Positions 41,036 through 49,219 of a DNA stretch of 64,000 nucleotides are shown one piece after another. The position numbers and the translations under genes are program-made. The stretch is from a virus. The stretch is taken from positions 101,428 through 165,427 of IMG/VR virus record IMGVR_UViG_3300026512_000003. One strand, 5' to 3'. Below the pieces are notes generated by a model that worked only from the letters and a program-made list of their open reading frames with translations, was not told where the DNA came from and made no database searches. Position 1 is the first letter of the stretch. Each line of letters opens with the position of its first letter.

Positions 41036-41563
41036 ATGGGATATTTTAGCTGGATAACAGGTGATGAAAAAAAACAAATTAAAATAGAGGTACAAGAATC
41101 TGTATACTTGTTGCTTCCAGATGGAACGCACATACAAGAAGACTGCTACAGAGGCTATGGTGTTTTTGGGGAATGTGACGCATATGAGGAACTTGCTAAG
41201 ATGAATGGAATAACAAGTGAGGATGCAGAAAGAATGGGAATTCCTTTGCGAGAGCTTGGGATAGATCTTGAACACGGAAAGTTCTTATGTGATATAAAAA
41301 CGGGTAAATTTTATGCATACACAAGAGGAAAACAACCTTTCTTTGAATGGATAGAAAGCTTTAGTAGATACGATTCTGAGTTAGACAGTTTGTGTGGAGA
41401 AACGCCAAACGATATGCTTGAGAAAGGTGTGTTCGTTGAGGTGCCGGCACGAAACTTTATGTTAAGGGGAAGAAAATGGAAACCCATAAAGTTATCCTTT
41501 GACGAGGATGCTACTTATGATGAAACTCCACCTGCTACTGACGATATTCATCAAGGGTGGTAA
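41036..41563 (+). CDS. MGYFSW-type conserved phage protein, 175 aa
   Basis: The beginning MGYFSWITGDEKKQI, then YLLLPDG, EDCYRGYGVFGECDAYEELA and a C-terminal IKLSFD are typical of a widespread phage family with this opening, function unknown. AAAAAGGAAATAAG precedes the start. It stands after a 116-base gap without a clear gene. Confidence 0.65.
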   Translation: MGYFSWITGDEKKQIKIEVQESVYLLLPDGTHIQEDCYRGYGVFGECDAYEELAKMNGITSEDAERMGIPLRELGIDLEHGKFLCDIKTGKFYAYTRGKQPFFEWIESFSRYDSELDSLCGETPNDMLEKGVFVEVPARNFMLRGRKWKPIKLSFDEDATYDETPPATDDIHQGW

Positions 41564-41564
41564 G

Positions 41565-41861
41565 ATGAGCAATATGGCACAAAAGATCTGCATAAAAGAA
41601 GATGGTGAGATTATACACAGGTTCGGAAACATAAGCTGCTTAGACCAGAGCTATCCGTTGGGTGTGTATATCCAAATAAAAAAAATACTAAAAGAGAATA
41701 GCGCACTAAGAGGTATCACAACCTTGCAAGCACATTATATAGCGACATCTTTGATGCGTAAAGACGAAGCTGTTCTATTGTTCGACAACGCTGTAGAGAG
41801 ATTTATAGAAGAGCTTAAAAATACAAACAAAAAAAATTTGTATAAGATAGTAGAGGGGTAG
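41565..41861 (+). CDS. Hypothetical protein, 98 aa
   Basis: The ATG at 41565 follows the previous stop by one base. The product is mostly helical (TLQAHYIATSLMRKDEAVLL). Not recognised. Confidence 0.55.
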   Translation: MSNMAQKICIKEDGEIIHRFGNISCLDQSYPLGVYIQIKKILKENSALRGITTLQAHYIATSLMRKDEAVLLFDNAVERFIEELKNTNKKNLYKIVEG

Positions 41862-41864
41862 AAA

Positions 41865-42368
41865 ATGAGTTTAGAAGAAGAAGTTAAGGAAATAAAGGCA
41901 AAAGCAGTTGAAAGAATGTTTGAAAAGGAAAAACTTAAAGAAGATATTTCAAAAATAGTTTCACAAATTGAAGAATATATGAGTGAAAAATTTCTAGAAA
42001 AAGTAGCAATAAAGCATTTTGGAAAAAATAGTTTGTATTGTTCAAAACATCTTATAGAAAGAGGTATGTTTGAAATGAATGGTTCAAATATTATGCCAAA
42101 AAATGACTCTATTCTTAATAAAAAAATAAGTATTTTGAAGTCATGCATGGAAGGGCTAGGAGAGACTGTAAATGATATACTTAAATATACGGAATATCTT
42201 GAAGTTGGAAGAGTTAACAATGACTTTATTTTAGGAACAGTATATCTTAAAAAAAAACTAGAGCCATATCTTCAAAAAGCTGGATACAATGTAAGGATAA
42301 AAGATGGGTATTGTATAGAAGTTCGGATTGCACTGTCGAAAGAGGATGTGGGAAAATGGCATGTATAA
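41865..42368 (+). CDS. Hypothetical protein, 167 aa
   Basis: Helical and charged at the N-terminus (LEEEVKEIKAKAVERMFEKE), with an alpha/beta C-terminus (LEPYLQKAGYNVRIKDGYCI). Not recognised. It overlaps the next gene by 13 bases. Confidence 0.55.
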   Translation: MSLEEEVKEIKAKAVERMFEKEKLKEDISKIVSQIEEYMSEKFLEKVAIKHFGKNSLYCSKHLIERGMFEMNGSNIMPKNDSILNKKISILKSCMEGLGETVNDILKYTEYLEVGRVNNDFILGTVYLKKKLEPYLQKAGYNVRIKDGYCIEVRIALSKEDVGKWHV

Positions 42369-42793
42369 AATGTGGAAAAACAGAGAAAGATTCTTTTTTT
42401 GAAGAAGAAGAATATATTTGTATTCAATGTGCAAACGAAAAACTTTACGCAGGTGCAAAAAGTTTTTCACAGCTACAGAAAGAGAATCCCCAGTGGTATG
42501 GACCAGAAATAACCAACAAAGATTTTGAAAGACTAGTTGCTTGTCGCCAAAACGAATGGATTGATAGGTGGCTCAAGAAAGAAAATATACAAGTAGAGAT
42601 GTATAATTTCGAAAGGGACACTGAAAGTAGTGTTGGCTATATCCAAGCGTTAAAAAGAATTTTTGGAAGACGAGGAAAATGGAACCTGTCGATACCATCT
42701 TTAGGTGTATCAGAATACAACGAGACTGTTCAGCTTGGGCTGTCTGAGCAAATATTTAAAAAAATAAAGGAGTTTGAAAATGGAAGAAAATAA
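42356..42793 (+). CDS. Zinc-ribbon hypothetical protein, 145 aa
   Basis: The ATG at 42356 is chosen over an upstream in-frame start because AGAGGATGTGGGA lies before it. The N-terminus is a zinc ribbon (ACIKCGKTE, YICIQCANE). The remainder includes DRWLKKENIQVEMYNFERDT. No family is recognised. Confidence 0.6.
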   Translation: MACIKCGKTEKDSFFEEEEYICIQCANEKLYAGAKSFSQLQKENPQWYGPEITNKDFERLVACRQNEWIDRWLKKENIQVEMYNFERDTESSVGYIQALKRIFGRRGKWNLSIPSLGVSEYNETVQLGLSEQIFKKIKEFENGRK

Positions 42794-42968
42794 ATCAGAA
42801 GAAGAGGTAATCTCTGAGTCAGTAATAAACGGGCAATGGAAGCAGGCGGTAACGCAATTTCTTGAGTCAGATCTTGAAATAAGAGATTTGAAACATTATG
42901 GCATACTAGACAATGATGATTTGTGTACGCTTGCAGATATGGTTATTGTAAGATTGGAAGAAAAATGA
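42780..42968 (+). CDS. Acidic hypothetical protein, 62 aa
   Basis: AAGGAG inside the previous gene supports the ATG at 42780. The product is acidic and helical (DLEIRDLKHYGILDNDDLCT). It joins the next gene by ATGA. Confidence 0.55.
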   Translation: MEENKSEEEVISESVINGQWKQAVTQFLESDLEIRDLKHYGILDNDDLCTLADMVIVRLEEK

Positions 42969-43117
42969 ATAAAGTGGATATATTAACTACAAGTGCACTA
43001 CTTGGTTTATCGTGGATTTCACCAAACGAAATCCACAAAAAGAAGGTTGCTGATAAAAAAGCCAAAAAGAAAAAAAAGATGACAAAAGCATCAAGAAAAA
43101 AAAACAGAAGGAAATAA
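42965..43117 (+). CDS. Very basic small protein, 50 aa
   Basis: After a short hydrophobic start (DILTTSALLGLSWI), residues 25-50 are mostly lysine and arginine (KKAKKKKKMTKASRKKNRRK). It may bind nucleic acid, or charge-pair with its acidic neighbour at 42780. ATGA coupling supports the start. Confidence 0.55.
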   Translation: MNKVDILTTSALLGLSWISPNEIHKKKVADKKAKKKKKMTKASRKKNRRK

Positions 43118-43119
43118 AA

Positions 43120-43308
43120 ATGCAGGAACAAATAAGTGCTTGTGCAAATGCTGATCAAAAACTTTCGCTTTGCACTATATGCGAGCGAAACATAGACCCT
43201 GAACTACTCAAGGATGGGCAGAAAGTTGAGCAGTTTAAGATAGGAATAGTAGGCGATGAGCTACAGTGTAGCGGATTTAAGATTGCAAAAATTCACACAA
43301 GGAAATAA
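43120..43308 (+). CDS. Small cysteine-containing protein, 62 aa
   Basis: Contains LCTICERNI plus two further cysteines, one a possible zinc partner. The start at 43120 follows AGAAGGAAATAAAA. No family is recognised. Confidence 0.5.
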   Translation: MQEQISACANADQKLSLCTICERNIDPELLKDGQKVEQFKIGIVGDELQCSGFKIAKIHTRK

Positions 43309-43309
43309 A

Positions 43310-43891
43310 ATGGCATATGAAGTTAAAATTGACCAAGAAAGATTTACACTGTACGAAGACATAGAAAATTTAACAGAGCAAATGCTCTTGGATAACAACG
43401 AGCTTCTCAAAAAAAGTGAACAGTTTTCATATTGGACTAAAGATATGGATACATCAGAGATGGATGAAGATGAGATGATAGAATCATTCAAAGAAAGTAC
43501 TGCTTGTGACGAGCTAGTTAGAGGACTGGAAAGCCCTCTATATTATTGGGATCTTTTATCCTTTGAGCCAAGTGAAGACAGAATAGAGCTTGCATACAAG
43601 CTTGCTCCAAATTGTTCTGTTATGTATGTGGAACCATTAGATAGCCACTTCATAGCTTTGACAGGTGGTGGAATGGATATGAACGACACAATAGAGTTAG
43701 CTTATTATATATTGCAAGGAAAAAGCCCTGTAAAAGCAAGTGGTTTTTATACTATAGGTAAAGTTGGAGAAGATGTGTTGAAAAAATGTAGAGAAGCGGG
43801 AAGTCTGATTCTTCAATGTGAGATGGATAGTTTTATTCAAGAAGCAAAAGAAAAACTATTGGTTTGTTCTAAAAAAAACAATGAAGAATAG
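43310..43891 (+). CDS. Hypothetical protein, 193 aa
   Basis: The ATG at 43310 follows AAGGAAATAAA. The product is acidic at the N-terminus, with later SHFIALTGGGMDMNDTIELA and YYILQGKSPVKASGFYTIG. I remember a related LTGGGMDMSxxLA pattern in other phage proteins, function unknown. Confidence 0.6.
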   Translation: MAYEVKIDQERFTLYEDIENLTEQMLLDNNELLKKSEQFSYWTKDMDTSEMDEDEMIESFKESTACDELVRGLESPLYYWDLLSFEPSEDRIELAYKLAPNCSVMYVEPLDSHFIALTGGGMDMNDTIELAYYILQGKSPVKASGFYTIGKVGEDVLKKCREAGSLILQCEMDSFIQEAKEKLLVCSKKNNEE

Positions 43892-43926
43892 GACATCAAA
43901 AAATAAACATACAAAGGAAAATCAAA

Positions 43927-44175
43927 ATGTATAAGATACAAGATGATAATGGAACGATATTTAGTTCAAGTTCAATAGAAGAAGCTCAGTTTGAATTTGA
44001 CAGAATGAGTGGTGTAGAAATGCTTGTTTGTGAGAAGTGTGGCTGGGTTGGATACTACGAAGGAGCTAGTCAGTTTTGTCCTGAATGTGGTGAGGATTCT
44101 TTAATGGACTATATATCAACAGACGAGTGGAGTGGTGATCTCGAACTTGTTGAAGTTTTAGCCGCTACAAGATAA
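43927..44175 (+). CDS. Zinc-ribbon hypothetical protein, 82 aa
   Basis: VCEKCGWVGYYEGASQFCPE followed by CGEDS is a rubredoxin-like zinc ribbon in the centre; the ends are acidic. It is the last gene before a 383-base stretch without a confident gene. Confidence 0.6.
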   Translation: MYKIQDDNGTIFSSSSIEEAQFEFDRMSGVEMLVCEKCGWVGYYEGASQFCPECGEDSLMDYISTDEWSGDLELVEVLAATR

Positions 44176-44494
44176 AATAGGAGAAAAAAGAAAATAATAT
44201 TAAATGGAATAATATTATATGTGCTTTTTATTTTGATAACGCTGTTTCTTTTTTTTGGAGGCAGATAAAACTTATAATGTAAAATGCTACAGCTTTACAG
44301 CGAAAATAATGCTATCCGTATTATGGCCATATGTGTTTTTTGGAATACTTCAGAAGATTCTTAAATAGGAGAAAAAACGGAATACACAGCAATATTTTTA
44401 GACTTTAGTTTGTTTTTTAAGAATTAGTAAGTGATAGGCTAAACTAATTTAAACAATTAAAGTCGCCCATAAGAACTAATTTAAAGCAAAAACT
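44176..44494 (+). other. Gene-poor stretch with remnants of small membrane-protein frames
   Basis: No confident gene is present. AGGAG at 44179-44183 is followed at the right distance by AAGAAAATAATA without a start codon. The frame continues to a TAA at 44266-44268 and encodes a hydrophobic stretch (YVLFILITLFLFFGG). A second, shifted frame from about 44258 to 44368 encodes another span (KIMLSVLWPYVFFGILQKIL). Both look like small membrane genes that lost their starts. AACTAATTTAAA occurs twice, at 44442 and 44474. Confidence 0.45.
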
Positions 44495-44540
44495 AAGACA
44501 TACCATATCAGATCCTTATAGGGATTAGTATGTCTTTTTT
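44495..44540 (+). terminator. Intrinsic terminator before the 44559 gene
   Basis: AAGACATA (44495-44502) pairs with TATGTCTT (44529-44536) around an inner ATCC/GGAT hairpin; T-run 44535-44540 follows. It separates 44175 from 44559 and could act as an attenuator because the next ribosome site lies immediately behind. Confidence 0.65.
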
Positions 44541-44558
44541 ATTCTTACAGGAGATATT

Positions 44559-44936
44559 ATGAACAAAGAACAAATATTAGAATTATTAAAATCAGATTGC
44601 ACTTATCAAGAGTTGGAAGAATTATTAGGATTATCCAATGTTGATGCAATACTATTTAATGAAAATGATGAAGTAACAAATGTATATTTATATGAAGATG
44701 AATATGAGTTTAAAGAAGAAAGCGACGAGAACTCACATATGTCTGATGTTCTAAGTTTGGCAAGAATATGGCTAAACGATGGCAAAAATGGAAAAGAATT
44801 GCTTGAAATGAGTTTAAATTATATTTTTAATATAATCAAATTTCTTGAACAACAAAAAAATAAGCATAGTTGCTCACAGAATCAATTGTCCCTATGCGGT
44901 AAGATACATCAAAATGTCACCCATTATGTATGTTGA
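44559..44936 (+). CDS. Hypothetical protein, 125 aa, possibly frameshifted at the end
   Basis: The start at 44559 follows CAGGAGATATT. The acidic N-terminal part (LKSDCTYQELEELLGLSNVD) looks natural to about residue 98. The last 25 residues (after KFLEQQKNKHSCSQ) run through the same DNA as the next frame and look less protein-like. A seven-A run at 44855 lies at the transition, so a one-base indel may have split one gene into two. Confidence 0.5.
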   Translation: MNKEQILELLKSDCTYQELEELLGLSNVDAILFNENDEVTNVYLYEDEYEFKEESDENSHMSDVLSLARIWLNDGKNGKELLEMSLNYIFNIIKFLEQQKNKHSCSQNQLSLCGKIHQNVTHYVC

Positions 44937-45051
44937 CAAGGAATATGTTCAAGCAGGTGTAAGAACAGGCATTGAAGAAGATAAAAATCTTATTTTTGAT
45001 AAAGGAATATTTTATGCGGACAATGCAAGAACAGCCTATCTTAGTAAATGA
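44845..45051 (+). CDS. Hypothetical protein, 68 aa, overlapping the previous frame
   Basis: The frame opens at TTG 44845 inside the previous gene without a ribosome site, or at ATG 44911. It encodes a natural-looking sequence (KISIVAHRINCPYAVRYIKM; YVQAGVRTGIEEDKNLIF). It may be the true C-terminus of the gene starting at 44559 after a +1 shift. Confidence 0.45.
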   Translation: MNNKKISIVAHRINCPYAVRYIKMSPIMYVDKEYVQAGVRTGIEEDKNLIFDKGIFYADNARTAYLSK

Positions 45052-45081
45052 AATATAAATAAAAAACAGCAAAGGGAAAAA

Positions 45082-45660
45082 ATGGAATTATTTATAAAAG
45101 AAGAAGAAGTTGAAAATAAAAATATAGAGGAAGTAGAAGAGCCTGATTTAGAAATGACGGATGAGGAGTTTGACGAAGTGTTGGACGAACTATATGAACC
45201 ATATGAAATGGGATTTTTAACATTTTATGCTTCAGATATTTTAAAAGAAATGGACCCTATTGCGTACAGGGAAACAAAAAACAATTACGAGCCATCAAAA
45301 CTAGAGTATCACTGCCCTATTTGTAGCATGGAGTATTCGACAGAAGAAGATGCAAAATGGTGTTGCCAAGATGAAACAGTTACGATATATAAAATTGTTG
45401 ACAAAAATGACAATATTGTCGAAACATTTGAGACTAAAGAAGATGCTCAGGATTATGTAGACGAAAATGCTACATTTGAATATAAAGTCAGGGTTTTTTT
45501 AATGGACTTGGACGATGATGCATCCACTCCATATTTTGAGGATGTATTGTCTATTGAAGCATCAAATGAAGATGAAGCAATAGAAAGAGGTAAGGATTTA
45601 GCCTATGATCTTAAGGAGGCATCAGGGGTAAATGTAAGTGTAGGAGCACAAATAGAGTAA
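45082..45660 (+). CDS. Acidic zinc-containing hypothetical protein, 192 aa
   Basis: The centre holds YHCPICSMEYSTEEDAKWCC, a C2H/C-type zinc finger with EEDAxxCC spacing common in phage accessory proteins. The C-terminal part repeats the strand-helix pattern EYKVRVFLMDLDDDAS, then VLSIEASNEDEAIERG, like the DpnD-type module. AAAGGG precedes the start. Confidence 0.6.
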   Translation: MELFIKEEEVENKNIEEVEEPDLEMTDEEFDEVLDELYEPYEMGFLTFYASDILKEMDPIAYRETKNNYEPSKLEYHCPICSMEYSTEEDAKWCCQDETVTIYKIVDKNDNIVETFETKEDAQDYVDENATFEYKVRVFLMDLDDDASTPYFEDVLSIEASNEDEAIERGKDLAYDLKEASGVNVSVGAQIE

Positions 45661-45761
45661 AAACAGATTCTAGAGTAAGTTGCATAAGAATAACACATAG
45701 GAAGGAAATAGATTTTTTAAAAAAAATCTTAATAAAAATAACATAAAAAAAGGAAAACAAA

Positions 45762-46178
45762 ATGGGATATATGTATTATGGAGCACAAGTAGATAAAATA
45801 GAAAGAGAAAAGCTAGTTGAACTTGCTTCAAAAGAGCTCGAAGCGTTTGAGGATGAGTTAGCTAGATGGGAGATTGACCTTACAGATTGGGGAAAGTTTA
45901 TAGAATCTGGAGAGGACGAGTACTGGATAGAAACAGTACTAGAAGCAGAGTACGACTTAACAGGGACTATAAATGCAATTTATAAGAAATACCACAATCT
46001 GAAAGAAGCTACAAAAAGTAAGGGGCTTGAACTTAGTATGTTTGCACCTACAGCAGAGGTTTTATCTGGAGATGAGAGTGGCATTTACATTGTGGAAAAT
46101 GCATTTGTACCAAATCTAGAAATAAGGAAAGATATAAGAGAAGCTATCTACAAGACAGAAGTTGTAATGGGAGGTTGA
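45762..46178 (+). CDS. Hypothetical protein, 138 aa
   Basis: The product opens MGYMYYGAQVDKIEREKLVE and is acidic throughout, with a predicted helical core. AAAAAAAGGAAAACAAA precedes it. A 101-base gap with an A/T palindrome (AGATTTTT/AAAAATCT) lies upstream. Confidence 0.6.
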   Translation: MGYMYYGAQVDKIEREKLVELASKELEAFEDELARWEIDLTDWGKFIESGEDEYWIETVLEAEYDLTGTINAIYKKYHNLKEATKSKGLELSMFAPTAEVLSGDESGIYIVENAFVPNLEIRKDIREAIYKTEVVMGG

Positions 46179-46188
46179 AGCAAATATC

Positions 46189-46410
46189 ATGTTTTTTTTA
46201 AAAGAAAAAGTAGAACTAGAAAACGGAAATATTGCAGTCAAGGTTACTGTTCCATATAAAGCTGAATGTCGTATTCCAAAAGCAGAATTGGATAGAACGA
46301 TAGTGGATTTGCCAAAGTTTGAAGCACAGAAAATGGCTCAAAGAATAATAAATGCAATGTTTGAGGGTGTAGAAGAAGAACTCTTAGCAATCATAAAGGA
46401 TAGTTTATGA
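46189..46410 (+). CDS. Hypothetical protein, 73 aa
   Basis: Mixed strands and helix (NIAVKVTVPYKAECRIPKAE). Not recognised. The ATG overlaps nothing upstream; it joins the next gene by ATGA. Confidence 0.55.
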   Translation: MFFLKEKVELENGNIAVKVTVPYKAECRIPKAELDRTIVDLPKFEAQKMAQRIINAMFEGVEEELLAIIKDSL

Positions 46411-46835
46411 AAAGTATTGTAGAGCTGCCATTATTTGTAAAAGAGTATGGAGAAAACAAAAGTTTAAGGTCTATATATGTTCAAATGCATAGAAAGGATT
46501 TTCCATCAAATTTTCTCAAAAAGATCAACGGAAGACTGTATGTTATTGTTGAAAATGTCGTTAAGTACAACAAAGAGCATAACGAAACCATAGAAGAAGC
46601 TCACAGTCTGTATTATGAGCTAATAAAACACTATGAAAATGAATATGCATTTGCTAAAGAGCTTGCTGCTACAGATGATAAAAAGATACAAAGCTGGTAT
46701 ATGTGGTTAAGAGAAGGGCTTTTCTCTTACGGGGCAAAGGATGTTTTTCTTATGAGTACAAGAAAAAGAGAGAGAAAGATATCTGAATTTGTAGAGAAAG
46801 CAAAAAAACTGTCAAGAGATAATGAAAAAAACTAG
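46407..46835 (+). CDS. Basic hypothetical protein, 142 aa
   Basis: The product is largely helical and basic in the C-terminal half (STRKRERKISEFVEKAKKLS). The N-terminus (YVQMHRKDFPSNFLKKINGR then LYVIVENVV) recalls a small DNA-binding or excisionase-like fold, but this is weak. Confidence 0.55.
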   Translation: MKSIVELPLFVKEYGENKSLRSIYVQMHRKDFPSNFLKKINGRLYVIVENVVKYNKEHNETIEEAHSLYYELIKHYENEYAFAKELAATDDKKIQSWYMWLREGLFSYGAKDVFLMSTRKRERKISEFVEKAKKLSRDNEKN

Positions 46836-46862
46836 ACAAATATTGAAAACAAGGAGATAAAA

Positions 46863-47132
46863 ATGACAGCTAAGCAATTCTGGGAAAGAAGAGACACTGA
46901 TTTTTACGAAGCCACTTTTTTCGGATTTGAGTTTAGAGTCACTGTAGATGATCTTGGAGACGGGTGGGTTTTCTATATAGACGAAAGGTATGTTCCGACA
47001 GAGATAACGCCTTTTCTTGACATAAATCCAACTTTTAAAACACAAAAGCAGGTTGAGAGTCATATGGAAAAAGAGCGTAAAAGGATTTTGGAAGAGTTAA
47101 AAAAATTAGAAAGGAGATTAAATGTGTTATAA
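46863..47132 (+). CDS. Hypothetical protein, 89 aa
   Basis: AAGGAGATAAAA supports the start. The middle is aromatic (YEATFFGFEFRVTVDDLGDG), the end a basic helix (HMEKERKRILEELKKLERRL). It overlaps the next gene by 11 bases. Confidence 0.55.
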   Translation: MTAKQFWERRDTDFYEATFFGFEFRVTVDDLGDGWVFYIDERYVPTEITPFLDINPTFKTQKQVESHMEKERKRILEELKKLERRLNVL

Positions 47133-47817
47133 CAAGAAAGCAATAAAAAAGCAGTCTGAAGTAATACACCCACTTCTAGGGAAGTTCGTTGTTTTAGAAG
47201 ATGATTATGATTGCCCAGAAAAACTTACTAAAATAACTACTGTTCTTGGGAAAACAGAGCTTGAATTCGAGAGTGGAAAATGGCTAAAGGCAACAGAAAA
47301 TATAGACACTATCCTCACTCTGTGGGCACCTACTAAAAACGAATCAATTTGCTGGTTTTGGAATAGTGGGGGCGTCCCAGAGGTTGGAATGTTTCTGACT
47401 TTAGAAGATAATAAATATCACGCAAAGATTTCGAGTTGTGAAGGTTTTAAGGAAAAGGTTTTTGACTACTGTGAACCTTTTGTGGGAATTCTCCCAGATG
47501 TAATAAAAAAAGGATTAATTATGACAATTGAAGATATTAAGAGAGCAGAAGAAGATGTTCAAAAAAAAGAGGATAACCTTAAGGCGCTTGAAAAGATGAA
47601 GCGCATTCTAGAAGAGGAGGTCTTTGAGGAAAATGGGGATGTTAGAGAGCACTTAAGTCTAGGGGGTTACTGTTTTGGCAGTGAAAATTTATCAGGGGTG
47701 ATAACATTTAATGAATCATTAGTATATGCAAAAATAAATTTTGCCGAAAAAGAGCTTACTTTAAGTAAAAAGAGACTATATGAAATAGAGAGTATTCTAA
47801 AAAAAATAACTCTATAG
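47122..47817 (+). CDS. WxPxxxE-type protein fused to a coiled-coil part, 231 aa
   Basis: Residues 1-130 contain LWAPTKNESICWFWNSGG and FDYCEPFVG, related to the WxPxxGExCxFW family. At codon 134 (47521) an ATG is preceded by AAAAAAAGGATTAATT; it begins MTIEDIKRAEEDVQKKEDNL, which looks like the start of an independent small coiled-coil protein. Either two genes are fused by loss of a stop codon or both a long and a short product are made. AGGAGATTAA precedes the first start. Confidence 0.6.
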   Translation: MCYNKKAIKKQSEVIHPLLGKFVVLEDDYDCPEKLTKITTVLGKTELEFESGKWLKATENIDTILTLWAPTKNESICWFWNSGGVPEVGMFLTLEDNKYHAKISSCEGFKEKVFDYCEPFVGILPDVIKKGLIMTIEDIKRAEEDVQKKEDNLKALEKMKRILEEEVFEENGDVREHLSLGGYCFGSENLSGVITFNESLVYAKINFAEKELTLSKKRLYEIESILKKITL

Positions 47818-47826
47818 TAGTCAGTA

Positions 47827-47835
47827 TGATATAAT
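47827..47835 (+). promoter_or_regulatory. Extended -10 promoter of the HNH gene
   Basis: TGATATAAT (TGnTATAAT) lies 28 bases before the HNH start. No good -35 box is present, as expected for an extended -10 promoter. It would give the inserted endonuclease gene its own transcription. Confidence 0.5.
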
Positions 47836-47863
47836 TTGGGTATTTCTTTGAGGAGGTCGCACA

Positions 47864-48247
47864 ATGAGTGATAAAAAAAATGCATGGGTTAGAATTGATG
47901 ATTTTGATAGTTATGAAATTCACCCTGAGAATGGAATACGCAATGCTAAAACTCAAAAAGTGTTAAAAGGGCGAACTTGGATGGGGTATCCAAAAGTTAC
48001 ATTAATGAAAGATGGAAAAAAGCATGAGCGAAGAATACATAGATTGGTCGCTCAGCATTTCAAAAAAAACCCAGAAAATCATCCTATAGTTAATCATTTA
48101 AACTCAGATAGGTCCGATTATAGATTAAGCAATATGGAATGGGATACCTTAAGTGGAAACCAACTTCATAGGTGGAAGACTCAAAAAGAAGGTCTTTTAA
48201 AACAGAAATATTCTCCAGAATATACAACAAAAAATAAAGGAAAGTAA
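47864..48247 (+). CDS. Free-standing HNH homing endonuclease (NUMOD4-HNH type)
   Basis: Residues 7-45 (WVRIDDFDSYEIHPENGIRN; GYPKVTLMKDGKKHERRI) form a NUMOD4-like module. HRLVAQHF, PIVNHLNSDRSDYRLSNMEW is the HNH core with H-N-H/N. The length of 127 is short; the usual C-terminal NUMOD DNA-binding repeat is missing, though the protein may still be active. Such genes spread by cutting uninfected alleles. It carries its own promoter and GAGGAGG site and fits tightly between two accessory genes. Confidence 0.88.
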   Translation: MSDKKNAWVRIDDFDSYEIHPENGIRNAKTQKVLKGRTWMGYPKVTLMKDGKKHERRIHRLVAQHFKKNPENHPIVNHLNSDRSDYRLSNMEWDTLSGNQLHRWKTQKEGLLKQKYSPEYTTKNKGK

Positions 48248-48248
48248 T

Positions 48249-48749
48249 ATGGGATATACAACAGATTTTTCAGGTGAATTTGAGTTAAAATTCAAAGATG
48301 AGGCAACAAGAAAAAAAGTGACTGAGTTGGTAAATGGCTTAGCTGATACAAGAAGAATGAAACGCGATCTGAGCAAACTTGGATGTTATACAGAAGAGGA
48401 AATAAAAAACTTCGGGGAAGAGGGGGAATTTTATTATCCTACAGAGAAATCGGAGTATTGGAGTTTTGCAGGGCAAAATAGAGAAGATCCGAGCATCTTG
48501 GAGTATAACAAGCCTCCGAAGAGTCAGCCAGGTCTTTGGTTGCAATGGGTTATAGATGGAGATAGCTTAGTGTGGGATGAAAGTGAAAAATTCTATCATT
48601 ACACAGAATGGCTAAATTATTTGATTAAGAAAATTTTCAAACCAAATGGCGTAGAGATCTCAGGAGCCGTTACATATCAAGGTGAAGAATGCGGAGATGT
48701 AGGTAGAATAGAAATTATAAACGGAAGAGCTTATAAGGAGGAAATGTAA
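48249..48749 (+). CDS. MGYTTDFSG-type conserved phage protein, 166 aa
   Basis: MGYTTDFSGEFEL, TRRMKRDL, EYNKPPKSQPGLWLQWVI, KFYHYTEWLNYLIKKIF, and a final VTYQGEECGDVGRIEI are the successive landmarks of a widespread phage family. It is often found in accessory regions of large phages, and no function is known to me. It shares a TAATG junction with the next gene. Confidence 0.7.
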   Translation: MGYTTDFSGEFELKFKDEATRKKVTELVNGLADTRRMKRDLSKLGCYTEEEIKNFGEEGEFYYPTEKSEYWSFAGQNREDPSILEYNKPPKSQPGLWLQWVIDGDSLVWDESEKFYHYTEWLNYLIKKIFKPNGVEISGAVTYQGEECGDVGRIEIINGRAYKEEM

Positions 48750-49153
48750 TGTTTATAGCATCAATGTTAAATTGTGGGGATCTCGATATTGACTATATCA
48801 ATAGAATTGCTGAAGAGTATGGGGTTGATTTTGACGATGTAAAAGAAGCTTTGAGAGAGTATGAAGAAAAAAATGCAAATAATATTATTTATTGCATTAT
48901 GGATACTGCTGGAAGAATGTTTTTAAGTAGATGTGCAGATATCATAGAGGGGCTCAAGTTAAGTAAAAAAGCAAAAAAAGAAGCACTTAAAAAAGTTGAA
49001 GAATTTGAGCTAAACATATCTGAAAATTATCTTGCAAGTAGTTTTGATAGCTGTATAAATGATTTCATTGGTGATCTGTCTATGGAAAACATAAAAGAGT
49101 TTTTGCTTAAAGCAGAGATTCTTGAAGAAGATCAATTATGGATAGATGAGTAA
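48749..49153 (+). CDS. Hypothetical protein, 134 aa
   Basis: Helical and acidic, with AEEYGVDFDDVKEALREYEE and SKKAKKEALKKVEEFELNIS. TAATG couples it to the previous gene. A small CCTTA/TAAGG hairpin and a promoter follow. Not recognised. Confidence 0.55.
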   Translation: MFIASMLNCGDLDIDYINRIAEEYGVDFDDVKEALREYEEKNANNIIYCIMDTAGRMFLSRCADIIEGLKLSKKAKKEALKKVEEFELNISENYLASSFDSCINDFIGDLSMENIKEFLLKAEILEEDQLWIDE

Positions 49154-49164
49154 GCAAAAAAGCC

Positions 49165-49193
49165 TTAGTTAAGGTAAAATATGCTAGTATAAT
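49165..49193 (+). promoter_or_regulatory. Sigma70-like promoter upstream of the 354-aa gene
   Basis: TATAAT at 49188-49193 with TTAGTT at 49165-49170, spacing 17. The -10 is perfect, the -35 weak. Confidence 0.45.
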
Positions 49194-49219
49194 ATAAAAC
49201 ATAAATAAAGGAAAAAGGT

